Origin: Ooceraea biroi
Taxonomy: Eukaryota > Arthropoda > Insecta > Hymenoptera > Formicidae
DNA: 64,000 nucleotides
Direction: 5' to 3'
NCBI RefSeq assembly: GCF_003672135.1
Contig: NC_039515.1
Location: 7,378,001 to 7,442,000 of the forward strand
Under the pieces are notes generated by a model. The model saw nothing but the letters and a program-made list of their open reading frames with translations. It had not been told where the DNA came from and did no database searches. A program made the position numbers and the translations under genes. Below, one piece after another: positions 59,636-64,000 of this stretch; the first letter of the stretch is position 1, and the number at the start of each line of letters is the position of its first letter.

Positions 59636-60922
59636 TTGGGTCGTCCGGAAAGTTCGTGCCGATTTTTAATAGATAGCGTTGGAACATGTCTGAATATATC
59701 AATGTTATTGAAAACATACGATTTATAATACACATGCTTAAAGGTGACATTTCAACGCATCTTTAGGAAAAAAGTTGTTTCAGATAAATTGATTCGTGTC
59801 AGTTTTGTACTCTTTTGAAGATGGAAGAAAACAAAGAACATTTTAGACACTTGATGCTTTTCTATTACCGGAAAGGCAAAAATGCCTCACAAGCAACAAA
59901 TTCGATATGTTCTGTTTACGGAGAAGACGCTTTAGCTGAAAGAACCGTACGTAAGTGGTTCGCTAAGTTTAGAGCTAGTGATTTTAACCTTAAAGACCAT
60001 TAACGCTCGGGCAGACCCTTTACTACTGATGATGACCAAATCAAGACACTGATCGAGAATAACCCGCGCTACACGACACGTGAATTAGCAGAGATACTGA
60101 AAATATCGAAAACCACTGTCCACGATCATGTAGTGAAGCTTGGTTACGTAAGTCGCTATGATGTATGGGTTCCGCATAATTTGGCCGAAAAAATTTAATG
60201 GATCGCATTTCCATCTGCGACTCGCTGTACAAGCGCAACGAAAACGTACCATTTTTGAAGCAATTAGTGACGGGTGACGAAAAATGGATCATTTACAATA
60301 ATGTAGAACGAAAAAGATCCTGGGGTAAGCGAAATGAACCAGCATTAACCACTCCGAAAGCCGGCCTTCATCCAAAAAAAGTCATGCTCTGCGTCTGGTG
60401 GGATTGGAAAGGAATCCTATATTATGAGCTCCTACTACACAACCAAACGATAAATGCAGATAAGTACTGCTCGCAACTGGACGAATTAAAGACAGCGATT
60501 CAGGAAAAACGTCCAGAATTAGCTAATAGGAAGGGCGTCGTGTTCCATCAGGACAATGCCAGACCTCATGTTTCTTTGACTACCCGACAAAAATTGTTGG
60601 AGTTTGGCTGGGATGTGCTACCTCACCCACCGTATTCACCAGACATTGCACCTTCAGACTTTCACTTATTTAGGTCTGTGCAAAATTCTCTTAGCGGCAA
60701 GAACTTCAACTCTTTGATCGACATAAAAAACCACCTTGAGGAGTTTTTCGCCGAGAAACCTAAGAAGTTCTGGAAGAATGGAATCTTCCAGTTGCGTGAA
60801 AGATGGACAAAGGTTGTGAAACAAAACGGTGCATACATAAGTCAATAAATATTTATCGACATAAAAAAATGTTGCCTTTGAATTTTCCTTCAAAATCGGC
60901 ACGAACTTTCCGGACGACCCAA
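59636..60922 (+). mobile_element. Mariner transposon (copy 2), same family as 21064
   Basis: This copy is 1287 bp with inverted repeats TTGGGTCGTCCGGAAAGTTC and complement, and TA at 59634-59635 and 60923-60924. It is highly similar to the copy at 21064-22350. Its transposase gene is interrupted. Confidence 0.95.
59821..60848 (+). pseudogene. Mariner transposase, stop codon and frameshift, catalytic Asp intact
   Basis: The frame starts at the ATG 59821 and stops at a TAA (60001-60003), where the related copy reads Gln-Glu. A missing A in the poly-A run near 60188-60196 then shifts the frame. From there a 216-codon frame from 60198 covers the catalytic domain with TGDEKW, HQDNARPH and YSPDIAPSD. 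All three catalytic Asp are thus encoded, unlike in the copy at 21248, but no single polypeptide can be made. Confidence 0.92.
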
Positions 60923-62580
60923 TATTTATAATCCTATTTCAATAAAAATACGCTAATTGTTTTCAAGAAAGCAGGTCGTTTCTACCGCGCTGCGATCTTC
61001 GATATTCCTCAAAGCTGTTTCGAAATGTTTCACTGCAAGTGCCGATGTCTTCCGCTTGTAGTTATCATGCATTTGTTATGCACTTCGCGCTACAACGTTA
61101 CAAGGACTCATTAAACTATAACAAAAGCCCGCATTTTCACTGCTTATTTCATGTTAAGTCTGTGCTTTGCCCGTACTTGATAATAATCACGCGTTTACGT
61201 GGAACTCGATCTTCGTGTTTGGATTAATTGACTCTCAGAGTGGTACAGCCATTTGTTAACATTAAACATGCGCTGTAAACGCAAACTCGTATTGTTTGTT
61301 GGTCTTTGTTACCGCCGCAGTTACAGCTAAACTCGATTATAATTAAAATTAATTATATATGGATGAAAACAAGTACTTTTTTTGTGTGCACAAATTGCAA
61401 TTCTAGTTTTAATCTCTTTCAATATTTTTCCCTCGCTTTTCAGTAATGCTTTTCTGGATATGCGCGCGCGTGTGCTTTAAATAATTTGATTTACGTAATG
61501 TAATGAATTTTGTTCACAAGGGAATGATAATGTATGCTCTGTTAGCTGATTTTAAAATATTATTTATCAAAGTCCGTGGATTGTTATTGGCAATTTCGTT
61601 GCTTCAACATTTCGGGATTACGTTGAGACTAAGTATACACAAAGTGATTACTGAGGAGCGATATCGAGGGATTAATCGATAACTTTGGTGAAGATCCCCA
61701 TTAATCACGCTAAAGGCGCCCTTGCGGCGCGGGGGAGGGGCCTGACACTTCTCACCCTTGCTTTCAAATTATTAAATACTAAACCCTCCATCATGATACC
61801 GTATATAGTTAGTCAGCGCGTCTGGGGATTTATGCTTCTTCGGAAACTCAACTGCTCTCGAGGGATATTAAATTTAGCGTATAACCACATGCAATTCATG
61901 ATTTAATGTCGACGAATTCAATTTCGCGAACAGAAGCGTACTTGGCTTTTGCTGTCTTTGATAAATATTTATAATGCGATGTGTAGATGACAAAACTGTT
62001 AAAAAATCGTTCTTTTTCGTTGAAGTCAACTTCATATATAAACTGCTTTATAAAGAAAAAATTATAAATTTATTGATTTATGAATTTTTGTTTTATTAAA
62101 ATTGTTCTATGTAATAATGGATTTATAAAACGTCAAGAATATATCTATAAAATTATTTGTTCATTAAATTACATTTTGAGATATATTTGAATATGTATTA
62201 CAGTCTTTGCCGTTATACAACTTCGGTGTGTTTATGGTATCTTTTATTTCGCGGTATTCCTCAGAGAGAATGTTAAATCGATACCTTCGTACTGAAATAA
62301 GAAACGTGCTTGAGAAATTGAAAGGAGAATTACGTAAACATTTGTCCTTTTAGCTTCAAGCTTTAGAATAATATTGCAGGCTAAAAGCATAGAAATACAC
62401 ATCTAACAATAAGCATAAAATATATTTCTCACGATTACTCTTAACTTAAATCAATATATCACAATTAGAAAACGCATTCAGCGTCATATAATATAAAATT
62501 CCTATCTTTAATATATTTTTTTTATATCTTTAATATCTTTAATACCTTTAATACTATAATATTACTATAATATTAACTTA
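60923..62580. other. Intergenic or intronic DNA
   Basis: AT-rich with no recognised exon or repeat. A short GC-rich run occurs near 61710-61745. The 73-codon frame at 61685-61906 has no motif. Confidence 0.45.
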
Positions 62581-63490
62581 GAGGAGAATCCCCTATTATG
62601 AGATATGCTTCTAATATGAGATAATGGGGTTTCTGCTAAACTAGTGAGCACTATCTGTTAGTTCCACCATGAACTTATTACTCTTGGTGTAAAATGTATT
62701 TAGTGAAAAATTCATTGTTCGTTATTGCGTTTAGCCTTTGCAAGAAAAGATTTGTGAAATTGTGAACATGTCAAAGGAACTTGAGGTAAGTCTTTAAACC
62801 TTGTTTATTATATAATAAGGAAATGGTTGGCAATAAATTCAGTATGCAATGATAGAGTAGAATCGTAGTAACAGGAAAATACGCGATTTGTTGAATTGCT
62901 TAATTGTAGAAGTTAGATTTCATGATCGCGGAACCGCTGGGCGTGTGGCTCGTATAATGAGATATTCAGGGTACTCTTAATATGAGATAATTATTGCTCG
63001 AATATGAAGATTATGTAGTGTAATAAAATGAAAGAAAATACTACTTAAGGTTAAAGAAAAGTTAATACGAATTTATATTACGAATTTTTGTGTATTTAAT
63101 TTTTATAGAATCTGACTATGGAGGTTAGAGATACGAGGAAGCGTCGACAGTGGAATCGTGAAGTTTTGGCGAAGGCTGTGGCAGCAGTATTTTTATAAAA
63201 CTATCTAATAAAGTTTTTTACTGGCAATACTGATGTATTTTGCACTTTTAACACCGATTTCTCGAGGTATCTTATATTAGGAGCACACTTTCTCGATCCT
63301 GCGTAAAGCTCTTTTTTCAAATTTGTTTAATTTTCGGAAAAAATAATATTTAAATTAGATTTTTCATTTTACCAACCTAAAGCTTATTAAATTCTCTTCA
63401 AGATAACGTATTACATTTTTAAACTCTGCCTATAGATTTTCTTACATTCGGCAAAATCGATATGGTATCTCATAATCGGGGACTTTCCTC
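62581..63490 (+). mobile_element. Pogo-like non-autonomous element (copy 4)
   Basis: This 910-bp copy lies in the opposite orientation to the other three, with TA at 62579-62580 and 63491-63492. On the + strand it keeps the best coding remnant: ATG at 62768 (MSKELE), a GTAAGT donor at 62786, a TTTATAG acceptor ending at 63108, then 63109-63198 continuing NLTMEVRDTRKRRQWNREVL and AKAVAAVFL before TAA. Joining the two gives an in-frame 35-residue peptide that matches only the start of a pogo/Tigger HTH_psq domain. The remaining transposase is deleted. Confidence 0.82.
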
Positions 63491-64000
63491 TATATATTAT
63501 ATAATTCATCAATATATCGAAACATTAAATTACAAGTTATATCATCAATATATTAATACACTGTTTCTTCAAGACTTTTTCCCATGTTATGTCGATACTT
63601 GCTTTCCGTCAGTCATTTCGTCGACGGCTAAAAAAAGACGCTTGCAGTGATATACGACACGTTTCTACTTCCAGGCTTAGATTATCGATTACTCCGATTC
63701 CATGATATTGACATATTACTACGGCGAACTGCGTTCTTTTTCCCGTTTTTTCGAGTCTGCACCGCGTTGGTCTCCTCGCTGATCGCTTGGCCGCTCGGCA
63801 GCGTGTACTTTATCAAACGCCGGAGGCCTTCGGCCTTACTTCGAAACCATTAAGCCGGGCATTTATATGCGATCGGGGTCGTTAACTGCAGGAAGCGCCG
63901 GTCGGCGTGCGTACACACCGGGTCACCGGTGTGCGTGCGTGCATATGCATGTGTACGTGTGCATCACGATGCGTGCGTGCGGCGCATATCGCCGTGTCTC
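63491..64000. other. Right-edge region, CpG- and GT-rich
   Basis: After an AT-rich start the sequence becomes CpG-rich from about 63730. The last 110 bp contain alternating purine-pyrimidine runs (GTGCGTGCGTGCATATGCAT type) and the inverted repeat CACCGGGTCACCGGTG. Such runs can form Z-DNA. No exon was identified up to the edge. Confidence 0.4.

Overview
This is eukaryotic DNA, almost certainly from an insect nuclear genome and most likely a hymenopteran such as an ant. The genes are split by short GT-AG introns, the intergenic DNA is AT-rich with scattered CpG-rich islands, and about a fifth of the window is DNA transposons of insect type: several mariner lineages, an IS630/Tc1/mariner relative with a DUF4817-type N-terminus, pogo-like and TTAA-target non-autonomous elements, and long foldback elements. 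A short interstitial (CCTAA)n-like tract resembles the TTAGG arthropod telomere repeat. Species cannot be fixed from the sequence alone. No bacterial, viral or CRISPR features were seen.

Two genes can be read end to end. A two-exon ZNHIT3-like zinc-finger HIT gene lies on the + strand (4017-4723). It is followed tail to tail by a complete ten-coding-exon lysosomal beta-glucuronidase (GH2 family, 670 residues) on the - strand (13419 down to 5338). Its exons join in frame throughout, both catalytic glutamates and the glucuronide-recognition N-K motif are present, and one intron needs a GC-AG splice pair. Intron 2 holds three transposon-derived segments and intron 5 holds one, yet the reading frame is untouched. 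Two further candidate first coding exons are proposed: a signal-peptide exon at 46536-46625 and a CpG-island exon at 25358-25534. Neither can be linked to later exons here.

The rest is mostly mobile DNA. The main groups are: (i) an 860-bp foldback family with nested palindromes (7287, 18721, a half copy at 12090, a short form at 54466, a fragment at 56821); (ii) a ~0.9-kb pogo-like family with TA target duplications in four copies (10687, 15364, 25777, 62581), with a spliced-looking remnant of a DNA-binding domain; (iii) mariners at 21064, 34626 (a three-unit tandem array), 58293 and 59636; (iv) two internally deleted DUF4817-type elements (31289, 46763) and one terminal scrap (54359); (v) a 730-bp CCCAGGCAGCACA-ended repeat (2864, 22732), one copy nested with a mariner inside a third element (20798-23496); (vi) a TTAA-flanked inverted-repeat element (43165), a 1.1-kb inverted/tandem-repeat element with a 10-bp target duplication (49627), an 882-bp foldback (51398), and a palindrome carrying a hammerhead-like motif (11601).

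No wholly new gene system is evident. The most unusual structures are the nested foldback family, whose internal loops occur in both orientations, and the tandem mariner array whose units share the same disabling lesions.
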